Shown here one piece after another: positions 26,727 through 35,492 of a DNA stretch of 64,000 nucleotides. The stretch lies in assembly GCA_900552645.1 (NCBI GenBank), contig USAN01000001.1, forward strand, positions 248,001-312,000, written 5' to 3'. Position numbers and translations under genes: made by a program. The notes beneath the pieces are model-generated. The model ran no database searches, was not told the DNA's origin, and worked only from the letters and a program-made list of their open reading frames with translations. This DNA is from an uncultured Bacteroides sp. Lineage in GTDB: Bacteria; Bacteroidota; Bacteroidia; Bacteroidales; Bacteroidaceae. Each line of letters opens with the position of its first letter. Within the stretch, counting starts at the first letter, position 1.

Positions 26727-27194
26727 ATGAAGATAAAGAATTTTGCGACATTCGGGCTGTTTGTTGACGGCGATATGATAGACAGCGGAAGCATACACGC
26801 CATGGAGAACGAGGCAACACGGAGAATATTAAGCGGACAGGCGGAAGCCGCACGCATATCCGTCTTTGACTTTGACGGCGACAAGGTCGTAGAGAAAACG
26901 CCTGTCTTATCCTTCCGCAGGAATAATAATGACATCATCATCGCCAATATGCTACTGCCCGACAATTCCGAAAGTGTAAGGAAAAACCGCACTCTGATTG
27001 AGATAAAGGATATTGTCGATGAAATCATGGAGTGTGACAGCTTGGTTGACCGTACCGAATTTGACACGGTGCGGTGCAACATCGGCAGCGGAATACTCTG
27101 GACGTGCGATCTTGTGAAGCTTGAGCAGTATTTTGACATAAAGGGCGTTATCGCCGAGGGCGACAATATAGCCCTGCTTATCCGCAACTTCTAA
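26727..27194 (+). CDS. Uncharacterised 155-residue protein
   Basis: MKIKNFATFGLFVDGDMIDS, with the central DGDKVVEKTPVLSFRRNNND and a C-terminal beta part (IGSGILWTCDLVKLEQYFD). Acidic, soluble, no motif recognised. Last gene of the run from 25465. Confidence 0.6.
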   Translation: MKIKNFATFGLFVDGDMIDSGSIHAMENEATRRILSGQAEAARISVFDFDGDKVVEKTPVLSFRRNNNDIIIANMLLPDNSESVRKNRTLIEIKDIVDEIMECDSLVDRTEFDTVRCNIGSGILWTCDLVKLEQYFDIKGVIAEGDNIALLIRNF

Positions 27195-27389
27195 TCTGTC
27201 TCCCTTAGCCTTGTCGGGCAAGGCTAAGGGAGCTGTCCGGCATTGCCACTTTTACAGTGTGGCGGCATTGTCCTTTTATATCGCTTCGCGGTTTATCCCG
27301 GTTTTATCCGTGACCCTTCCTTTTTTATTTCCGTGGACTTCCCGGTTATAGCGTATATCTCTTTTCCGTGCCGTCCGCCGTCCCGCTTA
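27195..27389. other. Short gene-free stretch with a hairpin and CCTTTTATA motif
   Basis: CTCCCTTAGCCTTG-TCGGG-CAAGGCTAAGGGAG just after the stop (about 27200-27232) is a strong hairpin that could end the preceding transcript. CCTTTTATA follows near 27271. Confidence 0.6.
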
Positions 27390-27614
27390 GTTTTATCAGA
27401 TGCGAAGTTCGGCCGTCCTGCTTGATCCGACCGCTTAAAGTGCATTTCTTGCAAATTCTTCCTCTTGCGGAGAGTAATTGGCAAGAAAAGCCATCGTATG
27501 AAGCTGATAAGACAGCCGTGTGTTGCATCTGTAAAACCCCAAGGCGGTTCCGGGAGACAGGAACTGAAGAAAGGGGAAAACAAACATTCAATAACTCATT
27601 AAAACCATACGAAA
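27390..27614 (+). promoter_or_regulatory. Long structured leader, type B copy 3
   Basis: Hairpin 27448-27485: CTTGCAAATT pairs with AATTGGCAAG (9 of 10) around the 18 nt apex CTTCCTCTTGCGGAGAGT. The apex matches that at 25327 at 16 of 18 positions while the outer stem differs completely in sequence, a covariation signal. Begins GCGAAGTTCGG and ends GAAGAAAGGGGAAAACAAA before the ParB gene. Confidence 0.7.
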
Positions 27615-29321
27615 ATGGAAGCAACACTCAATCAGACAGCAGTAAAGGACATCACAATGGTAGCAATCTCCGCAATCCGTCCTAACAGTTTCAACCCACG
27701 CAAGCACTTTGACGAGACGAGTTTGAACGAACTCGCAGGCAGCATTCGTCAGCAGGGAATACTACAGCCTGTAACCGTGCGCCCCACAGCCGACAACAAC
27801 GGCTATGAGCTTGTGTTCGGTGAACGCAGATACCGTGCAGCAACGATTGTTGGCATGCAGGAAATCCCTGCCATAATCTCCGACCTTTCCGATGAGGAAG
27901 CCGAGGAAATCGCCATCACCGAGAACCTACAGCGCAAAGATGTGACACCCATGGAAGAAGCCAATGCCTACCAACGACTCATGGAGAGCGGACGGCACGA
28001 TTTATCCTCTCTCTCCGTGCAGTTCGGCAAAAGCGAGGCTTATATCCGCACACGGCTGAAATTCGCATCGCTTATCCCTGAAATCGCCACCCTGTTGGAA
28101 ACGGACGAAATCACGGTTAGCGTGGCAAGCGAAATCTGCCGTTACGGTGAGGACATACAGCGTGAGGTGTACGAACAGCACTTGAAAGAAGATGTGACAT
28201 ACAGCAGTTGGCGAGGACAGAAAGCCTCTGAAATCGCAAGAAACATTGAACGGCAGTACACCGCAGACCTTGACCGTTATTCTTTTGACAAGACCCTGTG
28301 CCTGTCATGCCCCCACAACACGAACAACATGTCGCTTTTCTGCGAGGGCTGCGGAAAATGTGCAAACCGCACCTGCCTTGCTGAAATGAACGCATCGCAC
28401 CTTGTGGAGAAAGCTCTGCAGGTATTGGCGGAGAATCCTACCGCAACACTCGGACATACCAACTATGACTACAACCTTACCGCCGTGGAGCGTCTTATGG
28501 CTATGGGGCACGAGGTGGAGAATGCCATGCCACACGGTACGGCTTATCCCCGAAAGCCCGAAGCACCTGAAAAAGAGGACTACGACAATGAAAAAGCCTA
28601 TGAAGCCGCATGCAGTGATTACGAGCAGAAGCAGCGCGACTACGAGGGAAAATGCGCTGAAATACACCGTCAGAGCCAGAATGGCGAAATATCGTTCTAT
28701 GTGAAGATAGGGAGCAATGACATAACGCTGTGCTATGCGAAGAAGAACAGCGACATGCACGGCACGGAACAGCCCCTTACTCCTGTGGAAAAACTGGAGA
28801 AACAGGACAGGCGCAACAAGGAAATCGCCCTTGAAAAGACAATCGAGGACACCAAGAAGCAAATCCTCAACATAGATGTGGCGGAAGCCAAGTTCGGGGC
28901 TGACGAGGACAGAATGGTTTATTTCTTCCTGCTGTCAAGCCTGCGGAGAGAGAATTTCCCCCTGCTGGGCATTTCCGAGGAACATACACGATACCTCAAT
29001 GACGAGGACAAGATGAACATCATCGCCAACTTGACGGCAAAGACAAAGGCTGTCATCCGCAGAGACTATCTGATAGCGCAGTTCAAGGACGCATACAGGA
29101 ACAATGCCACGGCAGACCTTATGCTTGACTTCGCACGGAAGCACATGCCGGACGAGCTTGCCGAGATTGAAAACGGATATAACCAAATCTACGAGAAGCG
29201 ACACCAACGCATTGAAGAACGGAAAATGGCAATCATGGCAAAGGAAAAGGTTGCGGAAGAAACGGACGGCACGGCAAGTGCCACCACAGAAGACACGGAA
29301 CAGGAAGAAACGGCAGCCTGA
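27615..29321 (+). CDS. ParB/RepB-family DNA-binding protein
   Basis: 568 residues. The N-terminal ParB/Srx-like nuclease fold has AIRPNSFNPRKHFDETSLNELAG, PVTVRPTADNNGYELVFGERRYRAA and ITENLQRKDVTPMEEANAYQ, the conserved boxes I and II. A KorB-like HTH follows (LSVQFGKSEAYIRTRLKFASLIPEI). A zinc-binding Cys cluster (LCLSCPHNTNNMSLFCEGCGKCANRTC, about residues 225-250) and a long charged C-terminal half are additions typical of element-borne ParB proteins. No ParA is next to it, so segregation is uncertain; regulation or replication of the element is as likely. It has its own structured leader. Confidence 0.88.
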   Translation: MEATLNQTAVKDITMVAISAIRPNSFNPRKHFDETSLNELAGSIRQQGILQPVTVRPTADNNGYELVFGERRYRAATIVGMQEIPAIISDLSDEEAEEIAITENLQRKDVTPMEEANAYQRLMESGRHDLSSLSVQFGKSEAYIRTRLKFASLIPEIATLLETDEITVSVASEICRYGEDIQREVYEQHLKEDVTYSSWRGQKASEIARNIERQYTADLDRYSFDKTLCLSCPHNTNNMSLFCEGCGKCANRTCLAEMNASHLVEKALQVLAENPTATLGHTNYDYNLTAVERLMAMGHEVENAMPHGTAYPRKPEAPEKEDYDNEKAYEAACSDYEQKQRDYEGKCAEIHRQSQNGEISFYVKIGSNDITLCYAKKNSDMHGTEQPLTPVEKLEKQDRRNKEIALEKTIEDTKKQILNIDVAEAKFGADEDRMVYFFLLSSLRRENFPLLGISEEHTRYLNDEDKMNIIANLTAKTKAVIRRDYLIAQFKDAYRNNATADLMLDFARKHMPDELAEIENGYNQIYEKRHQRIEERKMAIMAKEKVAEETDGTASATTEDTEQEETAA

Positions 29322-29476
29322 CATTTGATATGCGACCTATGAGGCAGGGTGGAGAAATCCGCCTTGCCTGTCTGTCATTATATTACACCACATATTACTA
29401 TACGCATTTTATGACTGTCAACGAACATCGGTCATAAAGACCGTTCCCTCTTTTTGGGCAACATTGGCTCCCGTTA

Positions 29477-29820
29477 CCTTTTATAATAAATTCCGGAACC
29501 ACTTAACCTGCCTGAAGGCACATTCCTCTTTTACAGACTTTCCATTATATGGAAGTAGTTTTCAGTATTTGCATATCCGCTTCCGGGCGGCTGATCTGAT
29601 TTTTGTCGCGAAGGTACGTGCCATGCTGTTCCTTTCTGCAAGGTCATGCCGGACGGTTCCCGGCAAAATCTCCATATCCCGCCTTGCGGAAATAGTATTT
29701 GGCCGTGAAACCTTGCATAAGGAGCCATGCCACCTTGTGGGGCGACATAATCAAATCAGTCCCGGAAGTAGCGATGCTACGAAAGGGAAAACAACATTTA
29801 CTTACTAAAACAATGACGAT
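29477..29820 (+). promoter_or_regulatory. CCTTTTATA motif and structured leader, type B/E
   Basis: CCTTTTATA at 29477, then a leader starting TGTCGCGAAGGTACG (about 29590). A hairpin at 29661-29705 (CGG-AAAAT / ATTT-CCG) contains TCC and CCTTGCGGA as in the type B apex. It ends ACGAAAGGGAAAACAA before the ATG at 29821. The 29322-29476 interval has no gene. Confidence 0.5.
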
Positions 29821-30135
29821 ATGACATTCAGAGAATTTATGAGAGAGAACGGCTATGAGTTGCAGACAACCTTCTGGAGTGATTTCTCCATAGCAGACCG
29901 ATTCGGACTTCCGGCAGTCCGTGACACTTTCAGACGTGCATTCGAGGAGTGGAAAGGGGATTACAAATATCTCACGGAACTGGTGTTGGTACTCAACCAC
30001 AAGATATGGCAATACCATGAGACAAGACCGGAGTTTGCGGAATTGTACCAGTCACTTTGGGAACAAGCCGACCTATACGCAGCGGAAAATCTGAAGGATG
30101 ACGAGCTGGGCTATTTTTTAGACACGACGGATTAA
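29821..30135 (+). CDS. Small protein (104 residues)
   Basis: MTFREFMRENGYELQTTFWS, FADRF-type helix and ALNHKIWQ-like segment (VLNHKIWQYHETRPEFAELY). Helical, acidic, soluble. I recall similar proteins of about 100 residues in Bacteroidales conjugative elements, without known function. It is the last rightward gene of the small-gene block. Confidence 0.7.
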   Translation: MTFREFMRENGYELQTTFWSDFSIADRFGLPAVRDTFRRAFEEWKGDYKYLTELVLVLNHKIWQYHETRPEFAELYQSLWEQADLYAAENLKDDELGYFLDTTD

Positions 30136-30201
30136 ATCTGAATATCGGCGAGAGTACAGGGATTTGTATGCCTGTGCTTTCGCCTGTAGTCCCCTTTTTG
30201 T

Positions 30202-30801
30202 TTATTCTCCCGTCTTTGGCAACCTTAGCACTTTTCCGGCCAACGGTGTCAGAACCTCTTTTACATTTTCTGAGGCCATGGTGTGGCCTCCGTCAAATTC
30301 CTTGGCATGAACGTAGAACCGGTCATAGACAGGGCGAAAATGCGCCAGCGTGTCTTGCGTGCCGAACAAGCCATAGACATACCGCTTGTGGCGCGGAGTA
30401 TAATCCGCAAACTGTACCGTTTCCATCATCCTGAAATGCTCCACAAGCCTCTGCGTCACTTTGAACTCCTGCCGGTGGTCGGCACGCGGAGACTTGTACC
30501 GGTGCGTCCCGATTCTCGTTTGAAGGAACTCCGTCATGGCAAAGTACGGGTTTATCAGAATGACTTTCCTGTGCGCACTGACGAACATCCTCGCATAGAA
30601 ACCGCCACAGCTGGACCCGACAACCAGTTGCGGGCGGTGGATGCGGATTTCCCTTTCTATCAGGGCTACCGCCTCCTCCGGATAGAGCGGCAAGTCCGGG
30701 GCAATGACTTTTGCCTCTCCGACCAATGCCTCGCGTAACGCCAATGCCATATCACAGCTTCCGCTTGAGGTAAACCCGTGCAGGAACAATATCTTCTTCA
30801 T
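30202..30801 (-). CDS. YqiA-like alpha/beta-hydrolase esterase
   Basis: The start is MKKILFLHGFTSSGSCDMAL at 30799-30801; a longer frame from 30867 overlaps the upstream gene. The 199-residue product has the oxyanion HGF motif, the nucleophile elbow VGSSCGGFYA and a C-terminal histidine in GGHTMAS, so the catalytic triad appears complete. It resembles the UPF0227/YqiA esterases. It lies 4 bp downstream of the resolvase-like gene and is probably co-expressed with it. A hydrolase in this place is unusual; the substrate is unknown. Confidence 0.8.
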   Translation of the reverse strand: MKKILFLHGFTSSGSCDMALALREALVGEAKVIAPDLPLYPEEAVALIEREIRIHRPQLVVGSSCGGFYARMFVSAHRKVILINPYFAMTEFLQTRIGTHRYKSPRADHRQEFKVTQRLVEHFRMMETVQFADYTPRHKRYVYGLFGTQDTLAHFRPVYDRFYVHAKEFDGGHTMASENVKEVLTPLAGKVLRLPKTGE

Positions 30802-30805
30802 CCGT

Positions 30806-31438
30806 CTATTCCCCGTCCCCTTTCTTTTTCCTTGGGCCGAGCGGCCCTTTCCAGCGTCCGCGGTCAAGCTCCACGTTGGCTTCGTTCAGGATGCGGAACA
30901 CGCTGCTCCGGCTGCGGAAGCCCGACTTCTTGAAAATCTCGTCGATGGGGAATCCTTCAATATACATATTGACCACACGCTTGTTGCGTTCGGCACGGCA
31001 CATCGCCTTGTCGCTGATGCTCTCGATATGTTTCTTGATCCGGCTTTTATGACGCGAGGACTTGCGGATGGCGTTCGCCTCCTTCGGGAGCAGGGCGATG
31101 GCTGTAAGCACATCGCTGGTCCGCGTTTCCGGGAACAGCTCGTTGCCCGAATCTATCCGGTCATGTATGGAGACCAGCCTTATGTTCTTCAGCCGGCAGA
31201 ACTCCAGAAAGAAGACGAGCTGCCTCGCACCCCGCAACGCATTTGAAAGTTTGGGGATGACGACCGTATCTCCGAACCGGATACGTGCCATGAGGCTGTC
31301 CCACTGCGTCCTTGCCTTATCCCCCGACAACAGTTCCTCACGCACAATCTCCACACAGCCGAAGTTCTCCATCCATCCGCTGTCGGCCGAGAAGTCCTCA
31401 TAACCGGGAGCCGTCATTATATATCCTATTTTTGCCAT
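30806..31438 (-). CDS. Resolvase-like serine recombinase with lost active site
   Basis: 210 residues. The overall pattern matches the resolvase catalytic fold: MAKIGYI start, GCVEIVREE, FGDTVVIPKLSNALRGARQLVFFLEFC, IRLVSIHDRID, and a C-terminal HTH (IDEIFKKSGFRSRSSVFRIL). Where active enzymes have YxRVST, this one has GYIMTAPGY, so the nucleophilic serine and first arginine are absent. The D-R of KLDRLGRS is replaced by S-N. It should not cut DNA and may act as a DNA-binding regulator. It is divergent from the lipoprotein operon and coupled to the esterase gene. Confidence 0.75.
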   Translation of the reverse strand: MAKIGYIMTAPGYEDFSADSGWMENFGCVEIVREELLSGDKARTQWDSLMARIRFGDTVVIPKLSNALRGARQLVFFLEFCRLKNIRLVSIHDRIDSGNELFPETRTSDVLTAIALLPKEANAIRKSSRHKSRIKKHIESISDKAMCRAERNKRVVNMYIEGFPIDEIFKKSGFRSRSSVFRILNEANVELDRGRWKGPLGPRKKKGDGE

Positions 31439-31836
31439 CGTATGAAAGAGTATGATTCAGAGCGCAAAATTAATCAAATCATCCGACAACCAATCAAACT
31501 CTATGCAAAAACAGCCGTTACTGCACCATTTTTATGATTATTTACCTAATCAGGGCTTTTTGCGGAACAAATTTTATGTCAGCCACAGAAGATTATCTGA
31601 CTGATCCGGCAGATTTTCCGCAGCAAAAACACAGTATGATTTATGTGTCTTTCCGGTTTGTCTTTCAGTGTCTTTGCTTCACAACATCAAGAGTTGCAGA
31701 TGTTTGCAAAAATCATATTCAGAGTATGATATTTCAAATAAATATAAATGTAATTTAGATTGTACTTTCGTATCAGGATTATACTCTAATTTCGCGGCGT
31801 CAAACAATCGCTCATGCGAGAAAAACAGATATTGAT
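31439..31836. other. Divergent intergenic region before the lipoprotein/mobilisation block
   Basis: AT-rich, no gene. TACTTTCG at 31763-31770 is close to a -7 box for the rightward gene, 66 bp before its start. ATTCAGAGTATGATAT and similar ATGAT words repeat and could be operator sites for the divergent resolvase-like protein. Confidence 0.4.
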
Positions 31837-32889
31837 ATGACTGATTATCCGTCAAAGAAGACAATGTTGCGGCAGATTGCCGCCCTGTTGCCGGCATTGC
31901 TGCTAGCGTTGTCACTTTCCGCCTGCAAGGACGGAAATTCCGGAATAAAAAGTTTTCCCGGTGCCGATGCCGCGCTGGAGGATTACAAATCCTTCCTGCG
32001 CTCTGTCTCCCAACGAAAGGCTCTCTCGACCCCGGAGCTTGTTTCCTCCGTCCTGGAGTGGAAAGCCCTTGACGATTCGGTGAGTGCAGCCATGTTCCGT
32101 GACAGCGTACATACGGATCGTGCGGCTGTCGATTCGGCATACTTCTCCCTGCGTGATTCCATCACGGACAGACTGGCATCGCTCGTTGACGGCCGCAAAC
32201 GCTCGTTCCTGGATTATCTTGACTTCGCGCTGGCGGTCAACAAGCCGGGACTCGACCCGCTCTCAAGGCAGTTCGTGATGTCGGCGCACCGGTTCTATGC
32301 CTCGATGGATTCCGTCCCCGTCTTTGGACTGGACAATGCTTCCACTATCCGCAGGTATGAGGACATTCTCGACGATGCCGCACGGCGTGGATTCCGTGAC
32401 AAGCGTGCCCTGTTCACGTTCCTGCGCAACGAGGACAGGGCGTTCCGCTCGTTCCTCGGCCACCTGCCGACACTCGGCGACATACCGCTCTCCAAAGTCC
32501 GTGACGGCTCGTCCGCACTGATGAAGGAAATGATCGGACTGTGCCAGGGAGACAACCCTCTGTTCACGACCTCGGAAGTCGTGATACTGCTGACGATGCG
32601 CAACAACCGGCGTCTGTTGCAGAACGCCCTGCAATGTGTCAATGACATCAACAACCGCAAGGTCAAGGGCGGCGACCAGTCGGCGGCCTATCTGTGGATG
32701 CTGCTCCAGCCCTGGATATCATTCGACGGCTTGGCCCTCTCGCTTATGAGCGATGCGCAGACGGGCACGTTGCGGACACTGGCCGCGGAAACGCCGAAAT
32801 GTATCGTCAAGCTCGGCAAGCCACAGTTCCCCATCGACACGAACGAGCTTCCCTCGCTGCTTATCAAGACCACGATTACCAATCTATGA
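31837..32889 (+). CDS. Uncharacterised lipoprotein (350 residues)
   Basis: Signal peptide with lipobox LSLSAC at about residue 29, so membrane-anchored. The mature part is helical and charged (ALEDYKSFLRSVSQRKALST; DFALAVNKPGLDPLSRQFVM). No enzymatic motif seen. It heads a rightward block (31837-35264) leading to the relaxase and may belong to the transfer or envelope functions of the element. The following gene starts 24 bp later. Confidence 0.75.
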   Translation: MTDYPSKKTMLRQIAALLPALLLALSLSACKDGNSGIKSFPGADAALEDYKSFLRSVSQRKALSTPELVSSVLEWKALDDSVSAAMFRDSVHTDRAAVDSAYFSLRDSITDRLASLVDGRKRSFLDYLDFALAVNKPGLDPLSRQFVMSAHRFYASMDSVPVFGLDNASTIRRYEDILDDAARRGFRDKRALFTFLRNEDRAFRSFLGHLPTLGDIPLSKVRDGSSALMKEMIGLCQGDNPLFTTSEVVILLTMRNNRRLLQNALQCVNDINNRKVKGGDQSAAYLWMLLQPWISFDGLALSLMSDAQTGTLRTLAAETPKCIVKLGKPQFPIDTNELPSLLIKTTITNL

Positions 32890-32913
32890 CCGACATAAAA
32901 ACAAGATACGACT

Positions 32914-33363
32914 ATGCTGAAACATAAAATTGAAAGGTTCCTCACTTATATCTCCATGCAGATGCCGGCACTCATGTCACGCACGAATTACGCCGGCGCC
33001 GAAATCTTCGACGGCATGGCCGTCCTTGAGTTCAAGCTGCCCAAGCCGTGCGATGTGGGCGACCTGCTCGACGAGTTTGACGACCGGATGGAACTGACAA
33101 TCCTTTACCATGTCATCCCGTCAGAGGCGACGGTCATGGGACACCAGTGCTGCGCCTATTCCAATCCGTCATTCGACTACCTGTATAAGGTCAACGGCAT
33201 CAGCGATGACAACGGAATCTGCGACACTATCTACGCATCACTTTATGATTCGCTTGAAAGTTTCGGGCTTGACCTGCAGGCGGAGCTTAACGACCAGACA
33301 TCGAAAAGCAAGGTCGTTTTCGCACGCAAGGAGGAAGACCTGCTGCGCGACTTCATGAAATAA
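32914..33363 (+). CDS. Uncharacterised 149-residue protein
   Basis: MLKHKIERFLTYISMQMPAL, then beta-rich sequence (FDGMAVLEFKLPKPCDVGDL) and an acidic C-terminus. No signal peptide or membrane segment. Co-oriented with and close to its neighbours; function unknown. Confidence 0.7.
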   Translation: MLKHKIERFLTYISMQMPALMSRTNYAGAEIFDGMAVLEFKLPKPCDVGDLLDEFDDRMELTILYHVIPSEATVMGHQCCAYSNPSFDYLYKVNGISDDNGICDTIYASLYDSLESFGLDLQAELNDQTSKSKVVFARKEEDLLRDFMK

Positions 33364-33382
33364 CACACCGACAGTCTGAACG

Positions 33383-33736
33383 ATGAAAGAGACCGCATAC
33401 GACAGGATTGTCAAGACCATCCGGGAAAAACACACATGGATAACCGTGCTTCAGGCTGACAGGGAACGCAACCTGATGGCTCAGGTCGGCCGTGAGCTGC
33501 ATGAGGTTCGTTGCCGTGTGCTGACGCTGGTGGCCCTGCGCCAGCACGGGCTGTACAGGAAAGGCCATGTCTGGGACATCCCCGAATACAACCTTGACAA
33601 GGCCGTGCGCTCGCTCAAGCGCAATGCCCGTTTCAGGGAACGGTGGAACAAGGATGCCGCGATCGCCGATGACATCAGCGAGATAATAAACCGCGCGTCC
33701 TACGGATTCATCCGGCTTGAACTTTCCGATTTATAA
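33383..33736 (+). CDS. Small basic helical protein (117 residues)
   Basis: MKETAYDRIVKTIREKHTWI, helical and basic (LDKAVRSLKRNARFRERWNK). Could be a nucleic-acid-associated accessory protein, but no motif is recognised. Lies 19 bp after the preceding gene. Confidence 0.65.
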   Translation: MKETAYDRIVKTIREKHTWITVLQADRERNLMAQVGRELHEVRCRVLTLVALRQHGLYRKGHVWDIPEYNLDKAVRSLKRNARFRERWNKDAAIADDISEIINRASYGFIRLELSDL

Positions 33737-33766
33737 CCGACAACTCAAATTCAAATAACATTTATC

Positions 33767-34387
33767 ATGCTGATAAAGATTCTCTACTCGCTTCTGCTTC
33801 CGACTTTCCTCGTCGTGCCGTTCCTCTACAGGAACAAGCGGCCTGCCATGCTCGACTTCTACTGCAACATGGCGATGAGCTTCGCCTTCAGGAAAGTGTA
33901 CACGCGGATGCTGCTGCTTTTCCTGCTGGCATTCCATTTCTATCATCTGACAATCTTCCGGAACCACTATGACCTTATCCCGTCATCGGTGCTGTGCTTC
34001 GCGATGTTCTCCCATCCACTTTGCGAGAGGTGCATCTATTTCCTTCAGGAGCGTCGCGTCCTTTGGGCCGGCATGGTTCTCTCGCTGGCGTGCCTCTTCA
34101 TCCCGCACTTCATGCCTCTCGGTATCTCCATCGGCGTGCTGCTCTGCGGAACAGTATTCTATCCGTCCCGTCTGCTTAGGGACATCCTGTCCGTGGCCGG
34201 AATGACGAAACGTTCTGAGAACCGGGACGACCTTGAGGAAATCGCCGACTGGTATTTCTGTTGGGACAATTCAAAAAATTGCAAGAGACAGAAATCCATG
34301 CGCGGGCGGAAGCACCTGCTCAATGACGAAATCGAGGATGCCGAGTTTGTGGAGATTGAGCAGGGACAGGATGACAGACAATCATAA
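33767..34387 (+). CDS. Inner-membrane protein (206 residues)
   Basis: Three to five hydrophobic helices: ILYSLLLPTFLVVPFLY near the start, MLLLFLLAFHFYHLTIF, LIPSSVLCFAMFSH and VLSLACLFIPHFMPLGISIGVLLCG. A charged cytoplasmic tail follows (KRQKSMRGRKHLLNDEIEDAEF). It overlaps the next gene by 17 bp. Unrecognised; the setting next to mobilisation genes suggests a transfer-related membrane component. Confidence 0.7.
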   Translation: MLIKILYSLLLPTFLVVPFLYRNKRPAMLDFYCNMAMSFAFRKVYTRMLLLFLLAFHFYHLTIFRNHYDLIPSSVLCFAMFSHPLCERCIYFLQERRVLWAGMVLSLACLFIPHFMPLGISIGVLLCGTVFYPSRLLRDILSVAGMTKRSENRDDLEEIADWYFCWDNSKNCKRQKSMRGRKHLLNDEIEDAEFVEIEQGQDDRQS

Positions 34388-35264
34388 ACCGGACAATATG
34401 GAATCAAAGAATATTTTTTATCTCACCGCAAACATGGAACTGTTCCGCTGTCTTCAGGAAGACAGACCGGAGGATGGCGGACGGCTGTCCCGTTACAGCG
34501 CGTTTGTCTATCTGCTGGAACACATGAACAGGCAACCCGGCACGGTGACGGCTTCCGGACAGGAGATTTTTCTTTCCGCCGGACAGCTTGTGACCTCGTA
34601 CAGTGAGCTTGCCGCAGTATGGAAGTGGTCGCGCGACAACGTGCGCAACTTTTTCCTTGCTTTGGAAAAGACGGAAACCGTTTCGTTGGAACGCCGGGGA
34701 AAGGCTACGGTCATATCACTTCCGGTCGGCATGACCGACACTCCAGTACCGGCACGACTTCCGACCCGTGACGAACGTGACAGACTGCGCTTCATCTTCG
34801 GCACGATGTCCCTGGAAGAAATGGCGGAGATGCTGGAGTCCGTCATGTCGGGAACCGAGCGGGACGTCAACAGGCTGAAATCCGAAAATCCCAATGACAT
34901 TGATATCGGACGGCGGCTGTTCAGGCTGGTCAACCACCTCGTCCTGCATCCGTCCGGTTTCTTTCCCAAGGACGACCGTGTGGCGGATGCGCTACGCTGC
35001 CTCTTTGTCGAAGACTGCGGATCCGACCTCGCAAGTTTATTCACCCTGCTCACCATCGGTGGACTCAAGCTGGTCGATGACCGCTGCGACAACACGGAGT
35101 TCCCCCTGTCGTTGCCGGACAAGACAATGCGTCTGCTTGCCGTGGTCCTCGAATACTATTCTCCTTTTATAAGGCACGGTGTCCTCTCCAATCCCGCAGC
35201 CTTCGGAAAGCCGGGACGGGCTACAACCGAAGCCGGAAAGGACATGGCTCTGCATACGGAATAA
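34371..35264 (+). CDS. Winged-helix protein, replication/DnaD-like
   Basis: The start is MTDNHKPDNMESKNIFYLTA; MESK at 34398 is an alternative, and the 34233 start only reads across the previous gene. 297 residues. The N-terminal part (SAGQLVTSYSELAAVWKWSR, DNVRNFFLALEKTETV) is a winged HTH like those of DnaD/replication initiators. The C-terminal half is helical. Placed directly before the candidate oriT and the relaxase, it may serve replication or relaxosome control. Confidence 0.65.
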   Translation: MTDNHKPDNMESKNIFYLTANMELFRCLQEDRPEDGGRLSRYSAFVYLLEHMNRQPGTVTASGQEIFLSAGQLVTSYSELAAVWKWSRDNVRNFFLALEKTETVSLERRGKATVISLPVGMTDTPVPARLPTRDERDRLRFIFGTMSLEEMAEMLESVMSGTERDVNRLKSENPNDIDIGRRLFRLVNHLVLHPSGFFPKDDRVADALRCLFVEDCGSDLASLFTLLTIGGLKLVDDRCDNTEFPLSLPDKTMRLLAVVLEYYSPFIRHGVLSNPAAFGKPGRATTEAGKDMALHTE

Positions 35265-35435
35265 CGCGGCGGCTTGCCGCCTCATTATCGGACGGGCTAC
35301 GCCCCAAAAGGCCGCTTCGCGGCTGTCGGGAAGCATAATACCCCGAACTTCCAGCAGGAAATCGGGACGAACCGCCAAAAGCGGCAGCAAGCTGTGAGAT
35401 TATGGAAGATTTTTTTATAGAAAAATTCTGAAACA
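35265..35435. other. Candidate oriT: four consecutive hairpins upstream of the relaxase
   Basis: GGCGGC-TT-GCCGCC (35268-35281), GGGC-TAC-GCCC (35294-35304), GCCGC-TTC-GCGGC (35311-35323) and CCCGA..TTCC-AGCA-GGAA..TCGGG (about 35342-35367) lie in 100 bp, immediately upstream of the MobV gene. MobV oriTs sit upstream of their own relaxase gene as hairpin clusters. The nick site is not identified. Confidence 0.6.
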
Positions 35436-35492
35436 ATGAAACCGAATGGCTCAAAAAGTCTTCGGAGAATCGAAATAAACGACGAAAAAATC

